Made by a program: the position numbers and the translations under genes
Assembly: GCA_934481505.1 (NCBI GenBank)
Contig: CAKSPP010000041.1
Span: 1-9,004 of the forward strand
Direction: 5' to 3'
Length of the DNA stretch: 9,004 bases
Source: an uncultured Eubacteriales bacterium
GTDB lineage: Bacteria > Bacillota > Clostridia > Oscillospirales > UBA644
Shown: piece after piece, positions 1-5,048 of the stretch
Layout: the number at the start of each line of letters is the position of its first letter
Position numbering within the stretch: the stretch's first letter is position 1
The notes under the pieces: generated by a model
The model's database searches: none
What the model saw: only the letters and a program-made list of their open reading frames with translations
What the model was told of the DNA's origin: nothing

Positions 1-47
1 ACCTCATCCTTACCAAGGATGCACTCTACCAACTGAGCTACATCAGC
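1..47 (-). tRNA. tRNA-Thr (anticodon GGU), 3' end outside the window
   Basis: Read on the minus strand, the sequence begins with acceptor arm GCTGATG at position 47. It continues through a D-arm containing TAGCTCAGTTGGTAGAG, then an anticodon stem CATCC/GGATG enclosing the 7-nt loop TTGGTAA. The anticodon is GGT (complement of positions 12-14), which reads the Thr codon ACC. The T-arm, 3' acceptor strand and CCA end lie off the left edge, so only about the first 47 nt are present. The match to the standard bacterial tRNA-Thr(GGU) layout is very good, and no intron or unusual loop is seen. It lies downstream of, and on the same strand as, the protein gene ending at 119, but has its own promoter. 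Confidence 0.95.
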
Positions 48-62
48 GTTTTGACGAAAATA

Positions 63-91
63 ATTATACACTAAAACTATACATTTGTCAA
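63..91 (-). promoter_or_regulatory. Perfect-consensus sigma-A promoter of the tRNA-Thr gene
   Basis: On the minus strand, TTGACA (complement of 86-91) is followed after exactly 17 nt by TATAAT (complement of 63-68). Both hexamers are perfect consensus. The expected start is near position 56, about 9 nt before the mature tRNA 5' end at 47, which leaves a very short 5' leader for RNase P to remove. A full-consensus promoter fits a stable-RNA gene. Confidence 0.88.
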
Positions 92-118
92 TAGTTTTTT
101 ACGGATTTTTCAATTTCG

Positions 119-796
119 TCAAACATTTTGCTGGAAAAACGGGCTTCCGACGTCCGTAAGCGGAAAATCTTTTATAAAGTCCGTCTTTATGCCAAACCTG
201 TCGCAGAACGAAAGTATTCTAAAAAAATCGGGATGAGCCGAAATATCCCCGATAAAAATAATTTCTTTGTCGGTGCGGACAGCCGCTCCTCCGATAAAAC
301 CGTGAGAATATCCGTCGAGAAAAACACAGCCTTTTTCGATTTTAAGAACCGAAATGCCCTCTTTTTCGGCGACAGCCGCAATATTTTCATCTTCGGTGAT
401 TATCGCATTATCGCTGACTTGAACGATATTGCATTTTGCATATCCCTGTTTTGTTTTTACAATTTTTAGTTCTTTTGCGGCTTCGGCAACTTTTTTATCG
501 ATTGCTTTTTCAAGACAGATAAAGCGGTTGCCTACCTGTACGGCGTTGTATAAAATATCGGCAGGATAGCCGTCTTCGGGATTTTTTTCGCCGCATACAG
601 TGTTCGGAATATCCTTTAATCTTTCGTAAAATTCGGGACAGCAGACAAGTTTTTCGTCCACTTTTACGCAGCCGAGGTCTATGTGTCTTTTTGTCGAATC
701 GGATATGTTTTTCAGATCGGGCAAAAGCCGCAAATCGTCTTTTTTTGAAAGAAAATCAAGTATCTTTGTCGGAATGTTTTCATTTATCAGTATCAT
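119..796 (-). CDS. DUF6873-like protein (predicted GME/pentein fold), function unknown
   Basis: This 225-residue soluble protein has no signal peptide or membrane segment. I recognise the pattern of the clostridial DUF6873 family, described as having the guanidine-group-modifying-enzyme (GME) fold. The repeated short strand-turn motifs are QGYAKCN (117-123), HGFIGGA (165-171), GDISAHPD (183-190) and LTDVGS (213-218), spaced like repeated blades of a propeller-like domain. The family assignment is from memory, and no catalytic role is established. Several Cys residues (43, 52, 53, 68, 94, 122, 157, 198) are present, but I cannot say that any is a catalytic pentein cysteine. The ATG at 796 overlaps the last 17 nt of the upstream gene and has only a weak Shine-Dalgarno, which suggests translational coupling. 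The gene ends 28 nt before the tRNA promoter with no visible terminator. A link to the arginine operon nearby would be speculation. Confidence 0.72.
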   Translation of the reverse strand: MILINENIPTKILDFLSKKDDLRLLPDLKNISDSTKRHIDLGCVKVDEKLVCCPEFYERLKDIPNTVCGEKNPEDGYPADILYNAVQVGNRFICLEKAIDKKVAEAAKELKIVKTKQGYAKCNIVQVSDNAIITEDENIAAVAEKEGISVLKIEKGCVFLDGYSHGFIGGAAVRTDKEIIFIGDISAHPDFFRILSFCDRFGIKTDFIKDFPLTDVGSPFFQQNV

Positions 797-1460
797 TTTG
801 CACCGTTATTTCGTCTTTTTTTACATTGTCTCTCGATATCGCTTTTACAGTGTTGCCGTCGTCATCTGTAAAGGCAATGTTGCAGACATAAATTGCCGCA
901 CCTTTTTCGTTAAGGCTGTCGATAAACTTAAAAACCGTTTCTTTGTTTTCGCCTGTCGGAAGCTCGATATTCAGCGTCCGTCCGTCTCCGTCGGGCTCGG
1001 TGTCGGAGTACCATTGCGGATAAGTCGTTATGTAGATATCTTTTGCGTTTTCAAACCCGTATTTCAGCTTGAAATCAAGCAGCTTTTCTTCCATATAAAG
1101 CGGAAGTTCCGTTCCCTGCGTTGCGTTTTCGGAAGTTTCCGTTTCCGCAATTTTTTCGCCCTCGGAATTTTTCAATACTATTTTTACGCCCGAAAGTCCG
1201 TTTTCTTCGAATACCGTTTTTGCGTACCTTATAAGAATTGCGTCTTCTCCAGAAATTTCCTTTTTGCCCGACGAAATGACGATTTCTTCGTATGTCGGCG
1301 TCTTTTTCCGCTCTTTTATCGATATCCGTGCGTTTTCCGCTACGGTTTTTATTTTGTCGTTATGAGAAGACGTTCCGTAAATGATTATAACAAACGCCGC
1401 GACAGCGATGATGGGAATTGCCGTTTTTAATATTTTCACGAGATATTTTTTTATATTCAT
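780..1460 (-). CDS. Hypothetical single-pass membrane-anchored protein
   Basis: I do not recognise this 226-residue protein. A short basic N-terminus (MNIKKYLVKILK) leads into one hydrophobic segment at about residues 13-28. There is no lipobox and no clear signal peptidase site, so it is probably an N-terminal anchor with the rest outside the membrane. The remaining roughly 195 residues are hydrophilic and acidic, with a mixed alpha/beta look. They include a Trp/Tyr/Pro patch near residues 145-155 (YITTYPQWYSDTEPDGDG) and a Lys/Asp-rich tail. The ATG at 1460 is preceded by GGCGGTGA as a modest Shine-Dalgarno about 7 nt upstream, and a sigma-A-like promoter fits just before it. The stop codon lies inside the 5' end of the next minus-strand gene (17-nt overlap), so the two are probably co-transcribed. 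It is divergent from the spore-coat operon. A sporulation or envelope role is possible but not shown. Confidence 0.75.
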   Translation of the reverse strand: MNIKKYLVKILKTAIPIIAVAAFVIIIYGTSSHNDKIKTVAENARISIKERKKTPTYEEIVISSGKKEISGEDAILIRYAKTVFEENGLSGVKIVLKNSEGEKIAETETSENATQGTELPLYMEEKLLDFKLKYGFENAKDIYITTYPQWYSDTEPDGDGRTLNIELPTGENKETVFKFIDSLNEKGAAIYVCNIAFTDDDGNTVKAISRDNVKKDEITVQNDTDK

Positions 1461-1480
1461 CTTTTTTCACCGCCGAAATT

Positions 1481-1509
1481 ATTCTAACACATTTTTTTTG
1501 AATGTTCAA
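1481..1509 (-). promoter_or_regulatory. Sigma-A-like promoter for the minus-strand gene pair
   Basis: On the minus strand, TTGAAC (complement of 1504-1509) is separated by 17 nt from TAGAAT (complement of 1481-1486). The TG two bases before the -10 gives an extended -10 element (TGTTAGAAT). Matches to consensus are 4/6 and 5/6. The predicted start near 1474 leaves a leader of only about 14 nt, so the Shine-Dalgarno would be almost at the RNA 5' end. Confidence 0.6.
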
Positions 1510-1524
1510 GCGTTTCGGGCGAAA

Positions 1525-1552
1525 ACGTTTCATTATTTTTCCGCATAAGATA
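1525..1552 (+). promoter_or_regulatory. Candidate sigma-K-like (mother-cell) promoter before cotJA
   Basis: AC at 1525-1526 is followed, after 17 nt, by CATAAGATA at 1544-1552. This fits the Bacillus sigma-K pattern AC-N16/17-CATANNNTA at every specified base. The related sigma-E -10 (CATACANT) is matched less well. The predicted start at about 1558-1560 would give a leader of roughly 50 nt to the cotJA start. Location upstream of a spore-coat operon supports the call. In B. subtilis the cotJ operon is known as sigma-E dependent, so the sigma assignment is uncertain. Confidence 0.45.
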
Positions 1553-1580
1553 TTAGTGCGGACGGAAAATTTAAGTCCGC
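1540..1580 (+). repeat. Two overlapping inverted repeats in the cotJA upstream region
   Basis: TCCGCA (1540-1545) pairs with TGCGGA (1557-1562) around an 11-nt spacer. GCGGAC (1558-1563) pairs with GTCCGC (1575-1580), also around 11 nt. The middle arm is shared, so only one hairpin could form at a time. Neither is followed by a T-run, so they are not classical terminators. If the candidate promoter at 1525-1552 is right, the first repeat is a DNA palindrome over the -10 region and the second is a stem-loop at the extreme 5' end of the mRNA. Confidence 0.5.
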
Positions 1581-1594
1581 GAAACATAAAGACG

Positions 1595-1600
1595 AAAGGA
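1595..1600 (+). promoter_or_regulatory. Ribosome binding site selecting the TTG start of cotJA
   Basis: AAAGGA lies 8 nt upstream of TTG at 1609. No ATG or GTG in this frame lies near a Shine-Dalgarno; the first in-frame ATG downstream (codon 29, at 1693) has none. This is the main reason for choosing a TTG start. Confidence 0.7.
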
Positions 1601-1608
1601 AAATCAAT

Positions 1609-1848
1609 TTGCTTAACGATATATATCCTGTCTCGGAAGAAGAAACCGCGGTTTCTTCGGTTGACGAATTGCAGCCCGAAACTGCCGATGTTATGGCGAA
1701 AGCGGCTGAAATCGGCCCCGCTCTTGCAATGGCGTATATTCCGAGCCAGACTTTTGAACTTTTATACGGAACGGAAGAGGCTTTGATGTCGGGAACTCTC
1801 TTCAAAAAGCTCGACCTGCCGTTCCTCGGATATAAAAAGGAGATGTAA
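1609..1848 (+). CDS. cotJA: Spore coat-associated protein CotJA
   Basis: This 79-residue protein is the first gene of a cotJABC operon. The C-terminal half carries the conserved CotJA core: ALAMAYIPSQTFELLY (residues 38-53), an EEAL stretch, then GTLFKKLDLPFLGY (62-75). This is the usual pattern of an aromatic/proline-rich 'AY-P-Q' segment followed by 'G-LFP-LD-PF'. The N-terminal 30 residues are acidic and poorly conserved, as is usual in the family. Length is close to the roughly 80 residues of the Bacillus protein. In B. subtilis CotJA is needed for CotJC to assemble in the coat, and the two interact. The start is TTG, chosen by its Shine-Dalgarno. The stop is separated from cotJB by one base, so translation is probably coupled. 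Expression is expected in the mother cell during sporulation. Confidence 0.9.
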   Translation: MLNDIYPVSEEETAVSSVDELQPETADVMAKAAEIGPALAMAYIPSQTFELLYGTEEALMSGTLFKKLDLPFLGYKKEM

Positions 1849-1849
1849 T

Positions 1850-2092
1850 ATGACGGAAAGACAACATTTGATGAAGAAACTAATGGCGGAACGCTTTGCG
1901 GCAATCGAAACGGCGATTTTTCTCGATACGCATCCTCAGGACAAAAAGGCTCTCAAAGCGTTTAAGGAATATTCCGAAAATACAAGAAAACTGAAAGACG
2001 AATACGAAAATAAATTCGGGGCTTTGACGGCGGAAAACGCCGCAACGGATAACAGCTGGACTTGGATCTGCGATCCCTGGCCCTGGGACTAA
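1850..2092 (+). CDS. cotJB: Spore coat protein CotJB
   Basis: This 80-residue protein matches the CotJB family. It has an N-terminal helical part (RQHLMKKLMAERFAAIETAIF), the signature LDTHPQDKKALKAF (25-38) and a charged helix. It ends in a tryptophan-rich tail (W70, W72, then PWPW at 76-79) with a single Cys at position 74. It has no catalytic motif and is a structural or assembly component of the inner spore coat. AAGGAG sits 7 nt before the ATG, inside the last codons of cotJA. cotJC follows after 13 nt. The strict cotJA-cotJB-cotJC order supports all three calls. Confidence 0.93.
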   Translation: MTERQHLMKKLMAERFAAIETAIFLDTHPQDKKALKAFKEYSENTRKLKDEYENKFGALTAENAATDNSWTWICDPWPWD

Positions 2093-2105
2093 AAGGAGAC
2101 GGACT

Positions 2106-2702
2106 ATGTTTTTTTATGATAAATCTTTGGAATATCCTCTTGATATAAAGAATCCCGACCCGAAAGCCGCACAGATAATAATAAGCCAGTACGGCGGTCC
2201 TCACGGCGAAATCGGAGCGTCTCTCCGCTATTTAAGTCAGAGATACTCAATGCCTTATCCCGAAGTTCGTGCGGCTCTTACCGACATCGGCACGGAGGAA
2301 CTCGGGCATTTCGAAATGATAGCCTCTATGGTTCATCAGCTGACGAGAAATCTTACTTCGTCGCAGATTGAAGAATCGGGTTTTGATACCTATTTCGTCA
2401 ACCATACAGCAGGCGTATATCCGCAGGACTCTGCCGGTGTGCCGTTTTCTGCGTCAACTCTTGCCGTAACCGGCGACGTTCTTGCCGACCTTAACGAAGA
2501 CCTTGCCGCGGAACAGAAAGCGAGAATGACCTACGACAATATTTTAAGGCTTGTCGACGATCCCGACATAAGGGACGCCATCCGTTTCTTACGCGAAAGG
2601 GAAATAGTACATTATCAGCGGTTCGGCGAGTGTATCGGAATTGTAAGACAGCGGCTTGACGAAAAGAATTTCTATGCAATAAACCCCGCGTTTGATAAAT
2701 AA
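2106..2702 (+). CDS. cotJC: CotJC, manganese catalase-family spore coat protein
   Basis: This 198-residue protein belongs to the non-haem dimanganese catalase family in the short form typical of CotJC. The ferritin-like four-helix bundle carries a full set of candidate metal ligands. These are Glu35 (GPHGEIGA), Glu65 and His68 (TEELGH), Glu136 (LAAEQKA) and His169 (REREIVHY). They align in order and spacing with Glu35, Glu66, His69, Glu148 and His181 of the Lactobacillus plantarum enzyme. It should therefore be able to disproportionate hydrogen peroxide (2 H2O2 to 2 H2O + O2), although coat-bound activity is inferred. AAGGAG lies 7 nt upstream of the ATG. It is the last gene of the coat operon, and a strong terminator hairpin begins 7 nt after its stop codon. 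Confidence 0.95.
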   Translation: MFFYDKSLEYPLDIKNPDPKAAQIIISQYGGPHGEIGASLRYLSQRYSMPYPEVRAALTDIGTEELGHFEMIASMVHQLTRNLTSSQIEESGFDTYFVNHTAGVYPQDSAGVPFSASTLAVTGDVLADLNEDLAAEQKARMTYDNILRLVDDPDIRDAIRFLREREIVHYQRFGECIGIVRQRLDEKNFYAINPAFDK

Positions 2703-2708
2703 AGTAAC

Positions 2709-2745
2709 AGAGACTGTGAGAGTGATATCTTTCAGTCTCTTTTTT
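2709..2745 (+). terminator. Rho-independent terminator after cotJC
   Basis: AGAGACTG (2709-2716) pairs perfectly with CAGTCTCT (2733-2740), giving an 8-bp stem with a 16-nt loop, followed by a run of five further T residues (2741-2745). The loop can extend the stem with a few inner A-U/G-C pairs. It separates the sporulation operon from the arginine operon. Confidence 0.88.
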
Positions 2746-2750
2746 GTATA

Positions 2751-2768
2751 TTTATACATTTATTCAAA
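2751..2768 (-). promoter_or_regulatory. Possible distal ARG half-operator (weak)
   Basis: Read on the minus strand, this 18-mer starts TTTGAATAAAT, the same 11 bases that begin the stronger ARG box at 2852-2869, but its second half diverges. I count about 11 of 18 matches to the B. subtilis ARG box consensus as I remember it. The centres of the two sites are about 100 bp apart with the promoter between them, a layout that would allow looping by hexameric ArgR. AT-richness makes a chance match possible. Confidence 0.3.
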
Positions 2769-2812
2769 AACTATTAAATCGTGACTTTTTAGGGAAATTT
2801 ATGCGTAAATAC

Positions 2813-2841
2813 TTGACATCAATAATATAGTTTGTTAAAAT
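2813..2841 (+). promoter_or_regulatory. Sigma-A promoter of the arginine operon
   Basis: TTGACA (2813-2818, perfect) is followed after 17 nt by TAAAAT (2836-2841, 5/6). The predicted start is near 2848, giving a leader of about 38 nt before argC. That is too short for a riboswitch or attenuator, so control is expected at the DNA level through the overlapping ARG box. Confidence 0.87.
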
Positions 2842-2851
2842 ATAGCCAAAA

Positions 2852-2869
2852 TTTGAATAAATATGCAAA
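2852..2869 (+). promoter_or_regulatory. ARG box (ArgR/AhrC operator)
   Basis: TTTGAATAAATATGCAAA matches the B. subtilis ARG box consensus CATGAATAAAAATKCAAK (from memory) at 14 of 18 positions, including TGAATAAA and ATGCAA. It lies immediately downstream of the -10, just after the predicted transcription start, where ArgR bound to arginine would block initiation or early elongation. No argR gene is in the window, so the repressor must be encoded elsewhere. Confidence 0.75.
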
Positions 2870-2885
2870 TGATACAGAGGAAACC

Positions 2886-3818
2886 ATGAAAAAAGTATTT
2901 ATTGACGGGAGTGCCGGAACGACGGGACTCCGTATAAAAGAACGGCTTCAAAACAGGAAAGATATAGAACTTGTTATTTTGTCCGAAGAAAAAAGGAAAG
3001 ACAAAGAGGCGAGACGGGAATGTCTGAACAGTTCGGATATCTCGATACTCTGTCTTCCCGACGATGCGGCAAGAGAAGCGGTGTCGCTTGTCGAAAATTC
3101 CGAAGCCGTAATAATAGATACTTCAACCGCTCACAGAACGCAGGAAGATTTCGTTTACGGCTTTGCCGAAATCTCGGATAGCCGTCAGAAAATTGCGGCG
3201 GCGAAAAGAATAGCGAATCCCGGCTGCCATGCAAGCGGATTTATTTCTCTTGTCGAACCTTTGGTTAAAAACAGTATAATTTCGCCCGAAACGCAGCTTT
3301 CCGCTTTTTCTCTTACCGGATATTCCGGCGGCGGGAAAAAGATGATTGAGGAATATGAGGCGGAAAACAGAGACCCTCTGCTTGACGCTCCGAGAATGTA
3401 TGCCGTTTCACAGATGCATAAACATCTTCCCGAAATGAAAAAAGTCTGCGGACTTGTTGCTTCTCCGATATTCTGTCCGATAGTCGCCCCCTTTTATTCG
3501 GGAATGGAAGTGACGGTAAGCCTTTTCGGCGAAAATGTTTCTGGCGGTATCAAGGCAATAAAGGAAGTCTACCGCAATTATTATAAAACCGGGCTTGTGC
3601 ATTTTGAAGAAAATGCCGAAAACTTTCTCTCGGCGGGAGAACTTTCGGGATATGACGATATGCAGATAACCGTCTGCGGAAACGAAGAAAGAATTCTGCT
3701 TGTTTCCCGTTTTGACAATCTCGGAAAAGGAGCCTCGGGTTCGGCAATTCAGAATATGAATATCTGTCTCGGTCTCGAAGAATCTTTCGGACTGAATCTT
3801 AAATATAAGGAGAATTAG
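2886..3818 (+). CDS. argC: N-acetyl-gamma-glutamyl-phosphate reductase (type 2)
   Basis: ArgC reduces N-acetylglutamyl-5-phosphate to the semialdehyde with NADPH, the third step of arginine synthesis. The protein has 310 residues. The N-terminal nucleotide-binding loop is DGSAGTTGLRI (7-17). The catalytic cysteine is Cys114 in ANPGCHASGF, followed by GYSGGGKKM (145-153) and the HKHLPEM segment (178-184) with the family's active-site histidine. Length and motif spacing fit the shorter 'type 2' ArgC rather than the roughly 340-residue type 1 of B. subtilis. The reading frame stays open upstream to a TTG at 2832, but that codon lies within the promoter spacer. The ATG at 2886 has AGAGGA 4 nt upstream and begins exactly at the family N-terminus (MKKVFIDG), so it is the start. 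It is the first gene of the operon, and argJ follows after 3 nt. Confidence 0.95.
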   Translation: MKKVFIDGSAGTTGLRIKERLQNRKDIELVILSEEKRKDKEARRECLNSSDISILCLPDDAAREAVSLVENSEAVIIDTSTAHRTQEDFVYGFAEISDSRQKIAAAKRIANPGCHASGFISLVEPLVKNSIISPETQLSAFSLTGYSGGGKKMIEEYEAENRDPLLDAPRMYAVSQMHKHLPEMKKVCGLVASPIFCPIVAPFYSGMEVTVSLFGENVSGGIKAIKEVYRNYYKTGLVHFEENAENFLSAGELSGYDDMQITVCGNEERILLVSRFDNLGKGASGSAIQNMNICLGLEESFGLNLKYKEN

Positions 3819-3821
3819 GAA

Positions 3822-5036
3822 ATGAAAATAATAAACGGAGGAGTTTGTGCCGCAAAAGGATTTGTCGCTAACGGAATTCACTGCGGTGTAAGGAAAAATA
3901 AAGTCAAAAAGGATTTGTCGCTTATCGTAAGTGAAAAAGTCTCTTCGTGTGCGGCTGTTTATACGACGAACCTTGTGTTCGGAGCACCGATCACCGTAAC
4001 GAGAAAGCATCTTAAAAACGGACAGGCAAAGGCTTGTATCTGCAACAGCGGAATTGCCAATACCTGTTGTTCAGGAGGCGTAGAAGTTGCCGAAGAAATC
4101 TGCGAGGCGGCGGCAAAAACGCTTCAATGCAACGCCGACGATATCGTTATCGCCTCAACCGGCGTTATCGGTCAGCCTCTTGATCCTAACCCCATAAAAA
4201 ACGGACTTGAAGAACTTGTTGCGGGGCTTTCCGAAAACGGAAGCGACTCGGCTGCGGCAGGCATTATGACGACCGACACCGTCAAAAAGGAAATTGCCGT
4301 TGAATTCGATCTCGGCGGCAAAACCTGTCATATCGGCGGAATCGCAAAGGGCAGCGGAATGATCCACCCTAATATGGCGACAATGCTCGTCTTTATCACA
4401 AGCGACGTTGCAATCACCCCGACTCTTTTGCAGAAAGCTCTTTCAACGGATATAAAAAATACTTTTAATATGATAAGTATTGACGGCGATACATCAACAA
4501 ACGATATGGTAACCGTCCTCTGCAACGGAATGGCGGAAAACGCCGAAATAACCGAGGAAAACGAAGATTATGAAGTCTTTATGAAGGCTTTGAATACCGT
4601 TACCGTTCATCTCTGCCGCATGATTGCAGCCGACGGAGAAGGAGCGACAAAACTTCTCGAATGTAAAGTTTCGGGAGCAAAGAGCGAGGCGATTGCCAAA
4701 ACCGTCGCGAAGAGTGTTGTATGTTCAAGCCTTACGAAAGCGGCGATGTTCGGGGCGGACGCGAACTGGGGACGCGTTTTGTGTGCGATAGGTTACAGCG
4801 GAGCGGCGGTCGATGTAAACAAAATAGACGTCGCCTTTGCAAGTGTCGCAGGAGAAATAAAAGTCTGCAAAAACGGTATGGGAATAGAATTTTCGGAAGA
4901 AAAGGCAAAAGAAGTGCTTTCGGAAAAGGAAATAAACATTTTAATAGACCTTAACGACGGCGAATTCTCTTCAACCGCATGGGGCTGCGATCTTACTTAC
5001 GACTATGTAAAGATAAACGGGGACTACCGCACATAA
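3822..5036 (+). CDS. argJ: Glutamate N-acetyltransferase / ornithine acetyltransferase
   Basis: ArgJ transfers the acetyl group from N-acetylornithine to glutamate, producing ornithine and recycling acetyl. Bifunctional forms also use acetyl-CoA. The 404-residue protein has the N-terminal GGVCAAKGFVANGIHCGV, the oxyanion-hole segment ASTGVIG (111-117) and the self-cleavage site KGSGMIHPNMATML. In that site Thr187 becomes the N-terminal nucleophile of the beta chain after autoproteolysis between Ala186 and Thr187. The C-terminus VKINGDYRT is the family hallmark. One oddity is Ile78 in NSGIAN, where most ArgJ proteins have NSGNAN, followed by an unusual Cys pair (82-83). No argA is in the window, so ArgJ probably also primes the cycle, though sequence alone cannot separate mono- from bifunctional forms. 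AAGGAG (3807-3812) lies in the end of argC. Confidence 0.96.
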   Translation: MKIINGGVCAAKGFVANGIHCGVRKNKVKKDLSLIVSEKVSSCAAVYTTNLVFGAPITVTRKHLKNGQAKACICNSGIANTCCSGGVEVAEEICEAAAKTLQCNADDIVIASTGVIGQPLDPNPIKNGLEELVAGLSENGSDSAAAGIMTTDTVKKEIAVEFDLGGKTCHIGGIAKGSGMIHPNMATMLVFITSDVAITPTLLQKALSTDIKNTFNMISIDGDTSTNDMVTVLCNGMAENAEITEENEDYEVFMKALNTVTVHLCRMIAADGEGATKLLECKVSGAKSEAIAKTVAKSVVCSSLTKAAMFGADANWGRVLCAIGYSGAAVDVNKIDVAFASVAGEIKVCKNGMGIEFSEEKAKEVLSEKEINILIDLNDGEFSSTAWGCDLTYDYVKINGDYRT

Positions 5037-5048
5037 ACGGAGGGTAAA

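Noticed and set aside
681..1430. 249-codon plus-strand open frame over the two minus-strand genes
   Set aside because: The product is dominated by Phe, Arg, Cys and Val, typical of an antisense shadow. The minus strand gives sensible proteins with a promoter, overlap and a membrane segment.
1519..1532. Possible catabolite-repression (cre-like) site around AAAACGTTT
   Set aside because: It matches about 12 of 14 degenerate positions, but lacks the leading T and a required C, and overlaps the better-supported promoter element. The cre consensus is loose, so this is probably chance.
1585..1592. CATAAAGA as an alternative sporulation -10 element for cotJA
   Set aside because: A transcription start set by this element would fall in or after the ribosome binding site at 1595-1600, leaving no functional leader.
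2770..2812. Search for a riboswitch or leader peptide before argC
   Set aside because: The transcribed leader is only about 38 nt and the 2770-2812 stretch lies upstream of the promoter. I see no conserved RNA fold and no open frame with a Shine-Dalgarno there.
2832..2885. Upstream TTG start for argC
   Set aside because: It lies in the -35/-10 spacer of the promoter, before the transcription start, and adds residues absent from the ArgC family. The ATG at 2886 has a Shine-Dalgarno.
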